Positions 16,971 to 26,712 of a stretch of 52,769 nucleotides of DNA are shown here, piece after piece. The stretch is from Zhenpiania hominis (GTDB lineage Bacteria; Bacillota; Clostridia; Peptostreptococcales; Anaerovoracaceae), in assembly GCF_014333425.1 (NCBI RefSeq), contig NZ_JACRYT010000020.1, positions 1-52,769 of the forward strand, written 5' to 3'. Below the pieces are notes generated by a model, which had not been told where the DNA came from, searched no databases, and saw nothing but the letters and a program-made list of their open reading frames with translations. A program made the position numbers and the translations under genes. Position 1 is the stretch's first letter, and every line of letters begins with the position of its first letter.

Positions 16971-19613
16971 TTACAAAAGCTTATCATATACGCGGCTGCA
17001 GTTGTTTTGATCCGTCCACGCAAAGAACTGTTCCACGCGCTCCCTATATTTCTTTTCCATCTGACAGCCATCTTTCATGCAGGCAATGAGCGTTTTTACC
17101 GTTTCCGTATAATCATAGCAGCATGGACCAAATCCGTCGGCTTCATAATCAAAATATCCCTTTTGATAATGTTCCCTATAGAATTCTTCCACGTCAAACA
17201 AGGTATAAACTACAGGCTTCTTCAAATACGCAAAATCAAAATAAATGCTGGAGTAATCTGTAAGCAACAAAGCCGCTTCATTGAAAATCCTGGTATAATC
17301 CGCTGCCTCCGCAACTACTCTTATGGTTTCATTTCCCGTAAAATCTACCGCTTGATTTTTAAAGACCGGATGCAGATAAAAATCCGCCATATAACCGTAA
17401 TCTTTTAAAGCCCTCAGCAGTTCCGCATCATTAATCAAATTGTTATAGAACTGAAAATACTCGCTGTTTTTGAATTCACTTTGATAAGGACGCTCTGAAT
17501 TTCCATATATAATCGGACCTGCCAGTGTTTTTCTCCAGGTAGGCATGATTACAATTTTTTTCTGTTTCTGATCCTTCAGCGCGTCAAAACGAGGCAGTCC
17601 TGTCAGCACAATTTCTTTCTCCGTATAACCATAGCCACCTTCCAACAGAGAGCTCCGTTCCCTCTCCGCGGAAGTAATGAAAATTTTAATATTTTGTTTC
17701 TGCTTGTGCAGCCAGTCGGACAATTGCGCTTTTATAATTCCATGCTGCAAAAATACAAAGTCAAACTTGTATAAGTTTTTCATAAAATCCCGGTCAGTGT
17801 CAAACGCGTTCTGCACCCAGGGGCTGGCCTGCGACGAAATAATTTTATCTGCCAGCAAAAAATTCAGCTTATATTTTATTGTCCCAGGGCATAAAACCTT
17901 TCCATACTGTGTCAACCGCTGAAAATCGTTAGACTTTTTATCCAATACAAAATAAATCTTCTGATTTCCAGCCCTCTTGGGATCGGCTAAGTATCGAAAA
18001 AGATGTTCCCCATTATCTCTGGCCATATTCGTTCGATCCGAAAGAATCCAGATAGGTTTCTTCTTAAAAATTTTTTTCCAGTAGTATAACGCTCTGTATA
18101 AAATAAGGACTCCCTTTCTTTTTTGCAGAAGCTCCCGCATATATTTCCATTCTGCCTTGATGCGAGATTTTTTTCTGTCCTTCCGGCATTTTATTTTATC
18201 ATCTTCGTATTTAAAGAGATATCCCCCCTCTGCGTAGTAGGCTTTAGAGAGTTTATGATCGAGCTTCCCATAATAACCAAACCAAGGCTTCACTCTTAGT
18301 TTCTGTCCGTCCACTTCCGCAACAAACGTAAAATCCTTTCCACTCTCAAGCGGAAGCTCTACCCGAAAACCAGTATTATAAAGCAATGTCTTTCCTGTAA
18401 ACGCTACCTGGTCCTCATACCCCATTTTATACAGTTTCAGCGGAAACTCCTTGCCATTTTTCCCTTTCACATACAACCGGCATCGTTCTCCAAGATAATT
18501 TAAAGTCGTAATTCCTTCTATTAGCAACGTTTTCCCTTGTACTTCCAGAATGTTAATCTTAAATCGCGACCTTTCTTTGACATTAAAAATCGCAATTCCC
18601 CGATAAAACAAACGCGGCTTGCGCAGTTCCGCCTGTTCTACCACCTTCTCCTTATATTTCATCTCAAGAGCGAAAATTTTATAGGCCGCAGGCAAATACT
18701 TCTGTTCCCATATAATTTCATCATCGATCTCTTCTAAAAGCTCTGTCAGATACCTTTTATACAAACCTCGTTCTTCCTGGGAAAAGTTCTCCGGCATCAG
18801 CGTCTTCAGCCTCCATTGGAGATCATACATGACAAGGTACTGAATATATGGGATTACGGTTCCATATTGTTTTTTGGATAGTTTGAATAGCTCCTGGTAA
18901 CAATACTCCGGCGTATCAAAATACCAGGTTCTGCTGGAAGTGCTAAAATCGATGGCGGAATCGTTTGAAAGCCGTTTCCGGTAATGGTATACTGCTTCCG
19001 GAAGTATTCCGTATTTTTCCTTTTTCAGGATAACCTGTGTAACAAAAATCGAGTCCTCAGAAATTTTCAGCCGCGTATCAAACGCTATGCCTCTTAACGC
19101 ATCCTTCCGAAAAAAAACCGCGTTTACCGCCATCTGAATATAAGTATGCTCTGACTTAATATCCACAAGCCCATCTTTGGCCTGTCTGAATTTGTAGTCC
19201 AGCGGGTGAACAAAGCCATCTCTTTTTCCAAAAAATCGATGCCTGCAGGCAACTGCGTCGACTTCGTTATGCTGCTCTAAGAATGCATAGGCCTTTTCAA
19301 AGGCATCCAACTCCCATCTGTCGTCCGCGTCAAAAAAGTTAATATATTTCCCCTGGGCGTGCTTTATGCCTTCATTTCTCGCGCTCGAAACGCCCCCGTT
19401 TTCTTTGCTGACATATATAATATTTTCAGGATAGTCTTCTTTATACCGCAGACACAGGTCTTCAACGCGATCCGGACTCCCATCATTAACAAGGATAATC
19501 TGAATGTTCTCTCGAAACCCAATCGTCTGTTTGATGACACTTTCGACTGCCTCTGCAAAAAAGTTTTCTACGTTATACAGTGGCATGATTACTGAAAACT
19601 TATATTGAAACAT
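16971..19613 (-). CDS. Fused GT2 glycosyltransferase and TagF-like polyol-phosphate transferase
   Basis: About 880 residues from Met at 19613 (MFQYKFSVIMPLYN), preceded by AAAGGA; the promoter at 19685-19713 makes the open frame further upstream untranslated. The first 250 residues are GT2 (VNDGS, FFDADD). A central beta-rich linker follows, and from about residue 580 there is a CDP-polyol transferase domain with FVFLQHGIIKAQLSDW and LLLTDYSSIYFDFAYLKKPV. One polypeptide could add a sugar and then a glycerol- or ribitol-phosphate, so that the repeat unit alternates between the two, as in poly(glycosyl polyol phosphate) teichoic acids. The next gene downstream is rmlA, 38 bases away. Confidence 0.85.
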   Translation of the reverse strand: MFQYKFSVIMPLYNVENFFAEAVESVIKQTIGFRENIQIILVNDGSPDRVEDLCLRYKEDYPENIIYVSKENGGVSSARNEGIKHAQGKYINFFDADDRWELDAFEKAYAFLEQHNEVDAVACRHRFFGKRDGFVHPLDYKFRQAKDGLVDIKSEHTYIQMAVNAVFFRKDALRGIAFDTRLKISEDSIFVTQVILKKEKYGILPEAVYHYRKRLSNDSAIDFSTSSRTWYFDTPEYCYQELFKLSKKQYGTVIPYIQYLVMYDLQWRLKTLMPENFSQEERGLYKRYLTELLEEIDDEIIWEQKYLPAAYKIFALEMKYKEKVVEQAELRKPRLFYRGIAIFNVKERSRFKINILEVQGKTLLIEGITTLNYLGERCRLYVKGKNGKEFPLKLYKMGYEDQVAFTGKTLLYNTGFRVELPLESGKDFTFVAEVDGQKLRVKPWFGYYGKLDHKLSKAYYAEGGYLFKYEDDKIKCRKDRKKSRIKAEWKYMRELLQKRKGVLILYRALYYWKKIFKKKPIWILSDRTNMARDNGEHLFRYLADPKRAGNQKIYFVLDKKSNDFQRLTQYGKVLCPGTIKYKLNFLLADKIISSQASPWVQNAFDTDRDFMKNLYKFDFVFLQHGIIKAQLSDWLHKQKQNIKIFITSAERERSSLLEGGYGYTEKEIVLTGLPRFDALKDQKQKKIVIMPTWRKTLAGPIIYGNSERPYQSEFKNSEYFQFYNNLINDAELLRALKDYGYMADFYLHPVFKNQAVDFTGNETIRVVAEAADYTRIFNEAALLLTDYSSIYFDFAYLKKPVVYTLFDVEEFYREHYQKGYFDYEADGFGPCCYDYTETVKTLIACMKDGCQMEKKYRERVEQFFAWTDQNNCSRVYDKLL

Positions 19614-19684
19614 ATCGCCTAATATTCCTTTCTTTCCCTCTACACATATCCTGTTCCAAACGATAAAGCCATTTGCTTCACAAT

Positions 19685-19713
19685 ATGCTATCACAACTAT
19701 ATACAAAAATCAA
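19685..19713 (-). promoter_or_regulatory. Probable promoter for the GT2-TagF gene
   Basis: TTGATT (19708-19713) and TAGCAT (19685-19690) on the minus strand, 17 bases apart, in the 148-base gap after the polymerase-like gene. Moderate match to consensus. Confidence 0.45.
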
Positions 19714-19761
19714 TTAAGGGGGACAGATGCTCAATACCTGCTATTTCCCCGCGGCTCCCCT

Positions 19762-21240
19762 TTAAGACCTGCCATTTTGTAATTTAAAAAAGGGTGCCAA
19801 GCCAATAAAATATAAAAGTATAAAATCCTGCTGCAACGGGAAAATTGCCTTATCCAACATAGACAAAATGCAGAAGGAAGTAATAGCCAGCACGCTGAAC
19901 AGCCCCCCTCTTTGATATTTCCTATAAAAATCTTTTGAAAAAAGGAAGCGAAGAAGGCAAACGCCTCCATAGACCGCGATCATCAAGTACAGAATGCCGG
20001 CCGCTAGTCCAAAACGATATGCTACTTCAAGAAATACATTATGCGCCCACGGCTCTCCTGCTGCAACAGGGTATCCTTGAATCACATTATTCTTATCATG
20101 CCCTTTCCAACTGATTTCTTCAAGATATAGTTTCCAAATATTCAATCTGCCAGAAGAAAGCTGATTTAAATCTTTTCCCTCCATTGAAAACCGCTGTGCA
20201 ATCTCACTCTGCTGAGGCTGTACACTTTCTTCGGATCCGCTCAGCTGTCCCTGTAGCGCGGCTTGCGCTGTCTCCGAATTTCGCAACTTTTTCCCGCGTT
20301 TTTCTGCCCGCAATTCGCGCGCTTCACTTTTTACCATTTTTACGGTTCCTTTTACTACAGTCGCAACAGGCTCTTTAACTGGTACAAAAGTGTTATTAAG
20401 CAGCATTTCATTTACCGGTCTGCACCCTATCACCAGAACAATCAGCAATAAAAATTTAACTACCGTTTTTAACTTATCTTTAGACGTTCTTAGATCATAT
20501 CGAAAATAAAAAATCAGAAAAACAAGGCTCTGTGCTACTATCGAAATCAGCGATGTTCTCGATCCAGAGAAAATCGTCAGACTGATTGCAATTTCACAGG
20601 TAAAAACCCCCATAATCCATGCAGAGCCCTTTCTGCAGGTAAACAGATATAGCCCGCATGTCATCGCGGAAGCGGCGATCATTCCCAGATAATTGGCGTT
20701 CGTTGTAGCGCCCATGTATCTTCCTGAAATTACGGTATGCTCGTTAAACGGAGCAAAAATAACGCATAGGATAAAGAACAGGAAAAACACAATCGCAATG
20801 ATCTTCGCTGCTATTAAAAAACATTTCTCATAATCGCCTCTGTTATTCCAGACCAAATAGAAACAGGGAAACAGAAAAAGAACCGATGTCGCAAAGGTCA
20901 TGAATCCCTCTCCCATGTCCAGAACCAAACAGGATATAAAGATAATTATGCCAAATGCTACCCAGAGAGCACTAAAAAAGTGATTCCATTTGATCGCCTT
21001 TAATGGTCGAGCTATCGACATTATAATGTTAATAGAAAGAAAAATCGTACTGACAATTCCTCTTTGCGTATAATTCAAATCAAAACCAAAAATTCCAGGC
21101 GAATAGCACATGAAAAGAAACATTATCATCGCAAAAAATGAGAAAAAGGCAATGCCCTGCCTAATGGCAGGGCTAATGTACCTTGTCCCTTTATAGATAA
21201 TATTTAGTACTGTTATATACACATACTGTAGCAGTTCCAT
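19762..21240 (-). CDS. O-antigen ligase/polymerase family membrane protein (Wzy-like, first copy)
   Basis: 492 residues with about eleven hydrophobic segments. A long, charged outside loop (roughly residues 300-375) is rich in Glu, Gln, Ser and Arg and is followed by the family signature SSGRLNIWKLYLEEI and AHNVFLEVAYRFG. Proteins of this group either polymerise glycan repeats or ligate a finished glycan to another molecule at the outer face of the membrane. A second Wzy-type protein is encoded at 28025-29494, so this copy may be the ligase or may serve the teichoic-acid-like polymer to its left. It has its own promoter. Confidence 0.8.
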   Translation of the reverse strand: MELLQYVYITVLNIIYKGTRYISPAIRQGIAFFSFFAMIMFLFMCYSPGIFGFDLNYTQRGIVSTIFLSINIIMSIARPLKAIKWNHFFSALWVAFGIIIFISCLVLDMGEGFMTFATSVLFLFPCFYLVWNNRGDYEKCFLIAAKIIAIVFFLFFILCVIFAPFNEHTVISGRYMGATTNANYLGMIAASAMTCGLYLFTCRKGSAWIMGVFTCEIAISLTIFSGSRTSLISIVAQSLVFLIFYFRYDLRTSKDKLKTVVKFLLLIVLVIGCRPVNEMLLNNTFVPVKEPVATVVKGTVKMVKSEARELRAEKRGKKLRNSETAQAALQGQLSGSEESVQPQQSEIAQRFSMEGKDLNQLSSGRLNIWKLYLEEISWKGHDKNNVIQGYPVAAGEPWAHNVFLEVAYRFGLAAGILYLMIAVYGGVCLLRFLFSKDFYRKYQRGGLFSVLAITSFCILSMLDKAIFPLQQDFILLYFIGLAPFFKLQNGRS

Positions 21241-21274
21241 AATAACCCCTCTTTTTTATGTCTACGCTGCTACT

Positions 21275-21303
21275 ATGTTACCATATTCAGGGGGGAAAGA
21301 CAA
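21275..21303 (-). promoter_or_regulatory. Probable promoter for the first Wzy-like gene
   Basis: TTGTCT (21298-21303) and TAACAT (21275-21280) on the minus strand with a 17-base spacer, 35 bases before the start codon. Confidence 0.45.
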
Positions 21304-21320
21304 ACTTATCTTATTCTCCC

Positions 21321-22445
21321 TTATAGATTTTCTTTTATAACCGACGCCACCAATGCGATATCTTCCTCCGTTATATACGGATGAATCGGCAGCGACAAAA
21401 CCGTATCGCACAGCTTTATTGTATTGGGGAACCGTTCATCGCTTCCTGCCTGTCCGCCGAAAGCGCCTTGTTTATGCATTGGCTTTTGGTAATAAATCAT
21501 GCTTGGAATGTCTTTTGCTTTCAGGTCTTGCTGAATTCTATTCCGCGTCTCCCGATTCTCAAGCTGAATCGTATACTGTGCCCAGCTTGAATAGAATCTC
21601 TCCGGAATAATCGGTGTTTTAACAATATCTTTCAGCTTTTCCGTATACCGCTGTGCCGCCTGATTAATATCCTGCAGTTCATAGTCACGAAACGCCTTTA
21701 ATTTGATAGACAGAATCGCTGCCTGGATCGTATCCAGTCTGGAATTTAGACCAATTCTTACATTGTCGTACTTTCCATCTCCCTTTCCATGGATACGAAT
21801 GGATTCCAAAAGCTGCGCAGTTTCATCATCATCTGTGAAAACTGCTCCTCCATCCCCATAACAGCCAAGAGGTTTTGCCGGAAAGAAAGATGTTGTGCTA
21901 ATATCACCAAAGCTGCACGCCTTTTTTCCATCTATAGAACCTCCAAAGCCTTGTGCTCCATCTTCTAAAAGCAACAGACCATACTTATCGGCAATCTTTT
22001 TTAATGCCATAAAATCTGCCGGAAGCCCAAACAGATCAACTGCAACAATAGCACGTGGTCTCAGTTTTCCTTCTTTTATTACATTTTCGATCTGAACAAT
22101 CAGGCTTTCCTCTGAAATGTTGAAAGTATCCAAATTCACATCTACAAATACCGGCGCTGCCCCTGCATGGGCTACAATTTCTCCTGACGAAAAAAAAGTA
22201 AAATCCGGAACAAATACAGCGTCTCCTTCTTTTATATCCCAAGCCATCATCGCCATTGTCAGCGCATCTGTTCCGTTTGCGCAAGTAACGCAGTGTTTTA
22301 CTCCAACATAGTCCGCCAGCTCCCTTTCCAGCTCTTTCACCTGCTGGCCGTTTATGAAATTACAGTCTGTAGCGACTTGTATCATGGCTGGGTCAATGTC
22401 TTTTTTTAATGCTTGGTATTGTTTTTTTAGATCTCTGAATTGCAT
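21321..22445 (-). CDS. wbpE: DegT/DnrJ/EryC1 aminotransferase, WbpE/WlbC type
   Basis: 374 residues. The opening MQFRDLKKQYQALKKDI and NFINGQQVKELE are typical of the WbpE/WlbC branch. The PLP site is EDGAQGFGG (from 161) and SFFPAKPLGCYGDGG with catalytic Lys191. In the UDP-2,3-diacetamido-2,3-dideoxy-glucuronate pathway it places an amino group on C3 of the 3-keto intermediate made by the WbpB-type oxidoreductase, using glutamate. The other three pathway enzymes are encoded at 33964-35277, 30636-31709 and 31709-32287, so this gene lies 8 kb away from its partners. It starts 20 bases after the AlgX-like gene. Confidence 0.85.
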   Translation of the reverse strand: MQFRDLKKQYQALKKDIDPAMIQVATDCNFINGQQVKELERELADYVGVKHCVTCANGTDALTMAMMAWDIKEGDAVFVPDFTFFSSGEIVAHAGAAPVFVDVNLDTFNISEESLIVQIENVIKEGKLRPRAIVAVDLFGLPADFMALKKIADKYGLLLLEDGAQGFGGSIDGKKACSFGDISTTSFFPAKPLGCYGDGGAVFTDDDETAQLLESIRIHGKGDGKYDNVRIGLNSRLDTIQAAILSIKLKAFRDYELQDINQAAQRYTEKLKDIVKTPIIPERFYSSWAQYTIQLENRETRNRIQQDLKAKDIPSMIYYQKPMHKQGAFGGQAGSDERFPNTIKLCDTVLSLPIHPYITEEDIALVASVIKENL

Positions 22446-22465
22446 TTTGAATTCCTCCTATTTTA

Positions 22466-23596
22466 TCATACTTTTACAAAGTTTCCATCTCCAGGGAACA
22501 TTAAAATTACAATGTCCGGTTGATATTCATCTATATATTTGACATAACTATCCGTATATCTTCCCTCCTGTGGGTCTAAATATCTAGTTTCTTTAAAGCA
22601 TAAACTGTAAAATCCTAATTGCGGCCTTGCAAATGAATCCGCTATAAGCAATGTCTTTAAATTGTTACCGGCTTTTTCATTTTTTACCCGATTCTCATTA
22701 TATGCCCCATAAGCATGCGCATTATATTTGTTCAAATAGGTTTCATCATTGAGAAGGTCTTGATCGATCAAGACACTTTGATAATCTCCTTCTTTTTCCC
22801 AATACATTGTTCCTTCACTGTATTGCTGAAATAAAAATTTGGTATCAAACTTTGGATAAACTATCTCAAAGTCATCTTTTCCAGCAAAATAAGTTCCAGT
22901 TCTGACACCCTCTGCTCCCAAAAATACATTGTTATAGGTCTTTCTTATATAATTTTTTTCATTGAAAAAATCCCCCTTCCGATCTGCAAGACGAAAATCA
23001 TACAGTTGGTTCAATTCCTGTATAATCCTTGCAGTTGCGCAATAGGCACTTTCTGTTGTCCAATGGTGATCCGTTGTAAAAAAATCCAGTTCACCTTCCA
23101 TCTCTGATCTTAAATCAATTGTCGGAATTCCCGCCTTTTTGATCTGTTTACACCAGTAATCATACTGTCTGCTATATTCGAACTGCTTTCCGTATGGCAT
23201 TGCACTTACTGCCCAGGGTCTTTGCACATATAAAACCTTGCAGCCTTTTTTCTCTGCATGCTGTAATATAGCAATCGCCTTTTTTACCTTTTTGGCTTCC
23301 TCTTTTTCGTTAAATTTATAGTCAACCGCCCACAAAAAATTCAGTTTCCCATTATCCCCTTTTATCACTCCGTTTAAAATCTTTTGGTCCATCAGATTGG
23401 CAAGACCACCCTGTAAATTGATGTAACTCATCTTGCTGTAAAAATTATCATTATAAGTATTTTCTATTTGGGAAGGGTTCCAACCGATTTCTCCCGCAAC
23501 GATATGATACAAATTTTTCAAATTAAGCGCTGCGACTACGAAAATCACAATAAGGAATAGAACAGGAACCGCTGCTTTTTTCCACCAGGATAGCAT
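22466..23596 (-). CDS. AlgX/AlgJ-like SGNH O-acyltransferase partner
   Basis: 376 residues with one N-terminal membrane anchor (about 9-27) followed by an extracytoplasmic domain. The catalytic Asp-His pair sits in FFTTDHHWTTESAY (Asp176, His178), as in AlgX/AlgJ and DltD relatives that attach acetyl groups to exported polysaccharides. It lies 13 bases after an MBOAT gene, the usual partner, which here carries an internal stop. Without the MBOAT the protein would have no acyl supply. Which residue of the polymer is modified is unknown. Confidence 0.8.
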   Translation of the reverse strand: MLSWWKKAAVPVLFLIVIFVVAALNLKNLYHIVAGEIGWNPSQIENTYNDNFYSKMSYINLQGGLANLMDQKILNGVIKGDNGKLNFLWAVDYKFNEKEEAKKVKKAIAILQHAEKKGCKVLYVQRPWAVSAMPYGKQFEYSRQYDYWCKQIKKAGIPTIDLRSEMEGELDFFTTDHHWTTESAYCATARIIQELNQLYDFRLADRKGDFFNEKNYIRKTYNNVFLGAEGVRTGTYFAGKDDFEIVYPKFDTKFLFQQYSEGTMYWEKEGDYQSVLIDQDLLNDETYLNKYNAHAYGAYNENRVKNEKAGNNLKTLLIADSFARPQLGFYSLCFKETRYLDPQEGRYTDSYVKYIDEYQPDIVILMFPGDGNFVKV

Positions 23597-23609
23597 TCTC
23601 AGTTTCCTC

Positions 23610-25025
23610 CTAAAAATTAAAATAAATAAAAGGATTATACGCTCCTATCGCAAGATAAGAAACTGCAACAAAAAATAAAGCAATATAAACAATCGGACTG
23701 ACCATTTCAATCAGACTATTTAGTTTGTTATTATGCGTCAGTGACTTTCTCATGGAGTAAAAGCCAGCAAATCCATATATCAAAGCGACCACCAGAATCA
23801 CTTTGTATTCCAGAAGATATTGCATTGCCAAATTATCAAATAAACCTCCCTTTAAAGAAAACATAGAAAGAAGGTACTTGGCTGTATACTCTGCGCCTAT
23901 ATCGCGGAAGAACACACCATTCAGTATAAACAGACAAATGAGTGTAAATATGCGATACAAAAATCCTGCGCGATTTAAACATTCTGGGAGTTTTAATTCC
24001 TTCTCTATTACTAATAGCACAAAATAAGCAAGCCCCCAGATCAGGAATGTCCAGCTTGCACCATGCCAGATTCCGGTCAAAGCCCATACAATAAACATAT
24101 TTCTTACCCAAATCAGCTTTCCCCGTCTTGAACCGCCTAATGGGATATATACATAATCTCGGAACTAGGTACAAAGGGAAATATGATTATATTTCCAGAA
24201 TTCATGGATCGATCTTGCTCTGTATGGATAGATAAAGTTCTCCGGGAACTGAAATCCAAACATCTTTCCTAAACCAATTGCCATTTCCGAATAACCATCG
24301 AAATCAAAATAGATCTGTAACGCATATGCAATTGCTCCAAGCCATGCAAAGCAAACGGAAAGATATCCGTCTTCAACACTGTTAAATGCCGCATCTGTAA
24401 TCATGGCCAGATTGTTTGCAATAATTACCTTTTTGGATAATCCTATTAAAAAATTTTTTGTGCCACTGGAGAAATCATCAAAACTCACGTTTCTCACATC
24501 CAGCTTTGATTCAATATCGGTATATCTGACGATCGGGCCTGCAATCAGTTGTGGAAAGAAAGAAATATATAATGCCACATACAAAATATTCTTTTGTACT
24601 TTCGTATCGCCTCGATATACATCAATAACATAGGACATTGCCTGGAAAGTAAAAAAAGAGATTCCGATAGGCAGTACAATATCTGTTTGCGGAAGTATAT
24701 TTCCAAAGAAGTGATCAATATTACTAACCGCAAAGTTCAAATATTTAAATATAAATAAAAGTCCCAAATTCGCTACTACCGCTAAGGCAACGATTCTCTT
24801 TTTATATCTTTTATGTCGATCAACCAAAAGCGCCCACACATAATTCATAAGAATGGAGGCCATCATTACGAATACAAACTTTGGTTCTCCCCATGCATAG
24901 AAAAATATGCTGGCGATCAGCAGTAGCAAATTTTGCAGCTTTATGGATTTTCTAAAAACTGTATAATATAAAAACAATACAATTGGCAGAAATGCAAATA
25001 AAAATATTAAACTTGAAAATAGCAT
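23610..25025 (-). pseudogene. Second MBOAT acyltransferase interrupted by an in-frame TAG
   Basis: The same frame is open from 25025 to 24168 (286 residues) and from 24164 to 23610 (184 residues), with TAG at 24165-24167 between them. The sequence around the stop reads HISLCT-stop-FRDYVYIPLGGSRRGK; the family has STWFRDYVYIPLGG, so a conserved Trp codon TGG has become TAG. The full length of about 471 positions is normal, and the catalytic His in LTGIWHGASWTFLIWG is kept. Just before the stop, EFWKYNH replaces the usual EFWRRWH, an additional unusual change. In intact form it would move acetyl groups across the membrane for the AlgX-like protein encoded next. Confidence 0.8.
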
Positions 25026-25090
25026 ATACCTGCTCCTGTCTATCTTTTAGGCTAAATATATCCTCATCTGAACCTTATGGGCCAGAACCT

Positions 25091-26701
25091 CTATTCTGTA
25101 AACAACATCCCTATTAAAATAATACTACCGACATACTTATTTGCAATCATATCACCTGTCACATCTTTTTTTATAATTCCTAACTGCCTGCACCGTTCTA
25201 GCGATATCCGAAATAGCTCGGATTGTTTTGCCGTTACATAGTCACGATCCCAGTATCTAGGCTCTGAACTTTTGAACGATAGTCCAACTCGCTTGCGCAA
25301 CCTTGCTGCAATTCTTGAAATAAAAAAGACAAGTTTTTTTACTCTTTCCAGTTCCAGCTTTAATCTCTGTACAGTACAAGAATATCCCTGATCTGTTTCA
25401 ATATCGCTCAGCAGTTTACAATACTCATTCACTTCTTTGCGTTGCCAGATATTCATTGTCAAATTCAAAGGATTCTTTTTACTTACTTTTGCGATACAGT
25501 CTCGATCCATTAATGGATCGACTTTGCATAATCCTTTTGAAGCCGCATTATTACAAATTAAACTGTATTTATTTTGTAAAATCCTGTTTCCAACCCGATT
25601 CATCACATGGAGATTTCCGCTCTCTTCAAAATTTTGAATGATAGAAAGGATCTCTTGTTTCACTTGCTCGCCTGTTTCAGAAACATTTTCTCCTAACCAA
25701 GATAACCGACTCATACGATCCTCAAACAAAATTTGAAAGGCATCTTTCATTTTCACTCTTTTAAAAAGCAATTTATCCCGGAATGGTCGTGCATAAACAT
25801 TTTTATAGAACTCTCCACCAACTCCACCGAACTCAAATTTGAATCCCTTATTAACAGCCCATTCGATTTTCTTTAAATGCCTGTACGAAAGAACTACATC
25901 ATACAGTCCGTCTGAAAACAAAAAACCTTTTTCTATCCAATCAGGCTCCTTTATGCCAGGATCCTTAATCGTTAAAGAAACATGTAAGGCTTCCGCAATT
26001 TTATCAGCAACTTTTATATCTGGATTATCTTTATGGCCCGTTATAATCAACTCTGGATAAAATCCTAATGAAGCTAAATGAGCAAGAATCGTTCTGCTGT
26101 CAGTACCACCTGTGCAAACTGCACAGGTATGCTCTGTATCAATGCCCTGCATTAGAATTCGCATAACATCATGTAAAGTTTTCCCTTCATCTAAAGTCAA
26201 CGAGTTCAACTTTTTAGTCTCTTCTTTTATCTCTCCGTCCTTTAAACTATATACCTTTTCGGAATCTGTACGAAAAAGCCCTTCTACTAAAGTATCATCT
26301 GTGAAAATCCCACCATATGATAGCATCTGATAGATCGCAGAATAATTGGGCAATGCTCTACGTTTGTTTAATTTTATTAGTGCCAATAAGCTGTCTGAAA
26401 AGCAGCCGGTCTGCTTGTCAAAGAAAAAGCGCTGACTACCCGAATTGTCACCAAAGAAAATAATTTTACTTTGGCTTTTCTCAACGATAACCATCCTATA
26501 AAACCCATATAAATCATTATAATCTAATTGTTCTTCTACTATGGCATGTGCAATCTCCAATAAATCAGTTGTTGTTTTACCATTTTTTTCAAACACTACT
26601 AACCCGTTGTAAAAAACCTTCAGTTCATCATCTTCGCTATAATTATAAAATTCTAAATTAATTAATTTGCCTAAATATTCCTTTGTACTTTGCATATACA
26701 C
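25091..26701 (-). CDS. Asparagine-synthase-like protein
   Basis: 536 residues, start chosen at 26701 behind AAGGAA. Residues 60-150 resemble the glutaminase half of AsnB (FGDNSGSQRFFFDKQTGCFSDSLLALI), but there is no N-terminal Cys2, so glutamine cannot be used and free ammonia or an amine may be the donor. The ATP-pyrophosphatase loop is CTGGTDS (196-202), and the synthetase half runs to about residue 450. Such proteins occur in polysaccharide clusters, where they are thought to amidate uronic acids. The locus makes two uronic acids, which would be suitable substrates. It lies between wzx and the MBOAT gene. Confidence 0.75.
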   Translation of the reverse strand: MYMQSTKEYLGKLINLEFYNYSEDDELKVFYNGLVVFEKNGKTTTDLLEIAHAIVEEQLDYNDLYGFYRMVIVEKSQSKIIFFGDNSGSQRFFFDKQTGCFSDSLLALIKLNKRRALPNYSAIYQMLSYGGIFTDDTLVEGLFRTDSEKVYSLKDGEIKEETKKLNSLTLDEGKTLHDVMRILMQGIDTEHTCAVCTGGTDSRTILAHLASLGFYPELIITGHKDNPDIKVADKIAEALHVSLTIKDPGIKEPDWIEKGFLFSDGLYDVVLSYRHLKKIEWAVNKGFKFEFGGVGGEFYKNVYARPFRDKLLFKRVKMKDAFQILFEDRMSRLSWLGENVSETGEQVKQEILSIIQNFEESGNLHVMNRVGNRILQNKYSLICNNAASKGLCKVDPLMDRDCIAKVSKKNPLNLTMNIWQRKEVNEYCKLLSDIETDQGYSCTVQRLKLELERVKKLVFFISRIAARLRKRVGLSFKSSEPRYWDRDYVTAKQSELFRISLERCRQLGIIKKDVTGDMIANKYVGSIILIGMLFTE

Positions 26702-26712
26702 AGTTCCTTCCC

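Noticed and set aside
19731..19970. A 79-codon minus-strand frame inside the first Wzy-like gene
   Set aside because: It lies in another frame of a clear membrane protein gene on the same strand and lacks a ribosome site.
24165..24210. Adenine-directed hypermutation (a diversity-generating retroelement) behind the WKYNH change and the TAG stop
   Set aside because: No reverse transcriptase, template repeat or second near-copy is visible in the window.
369..25025. A variant genetic code reading TAA or TAG as amino acids
   Set aside because: All other genes use TAA, TAG and TGA as normal stops, and the two internal stops fall at different amino acids (Lys and Trp).
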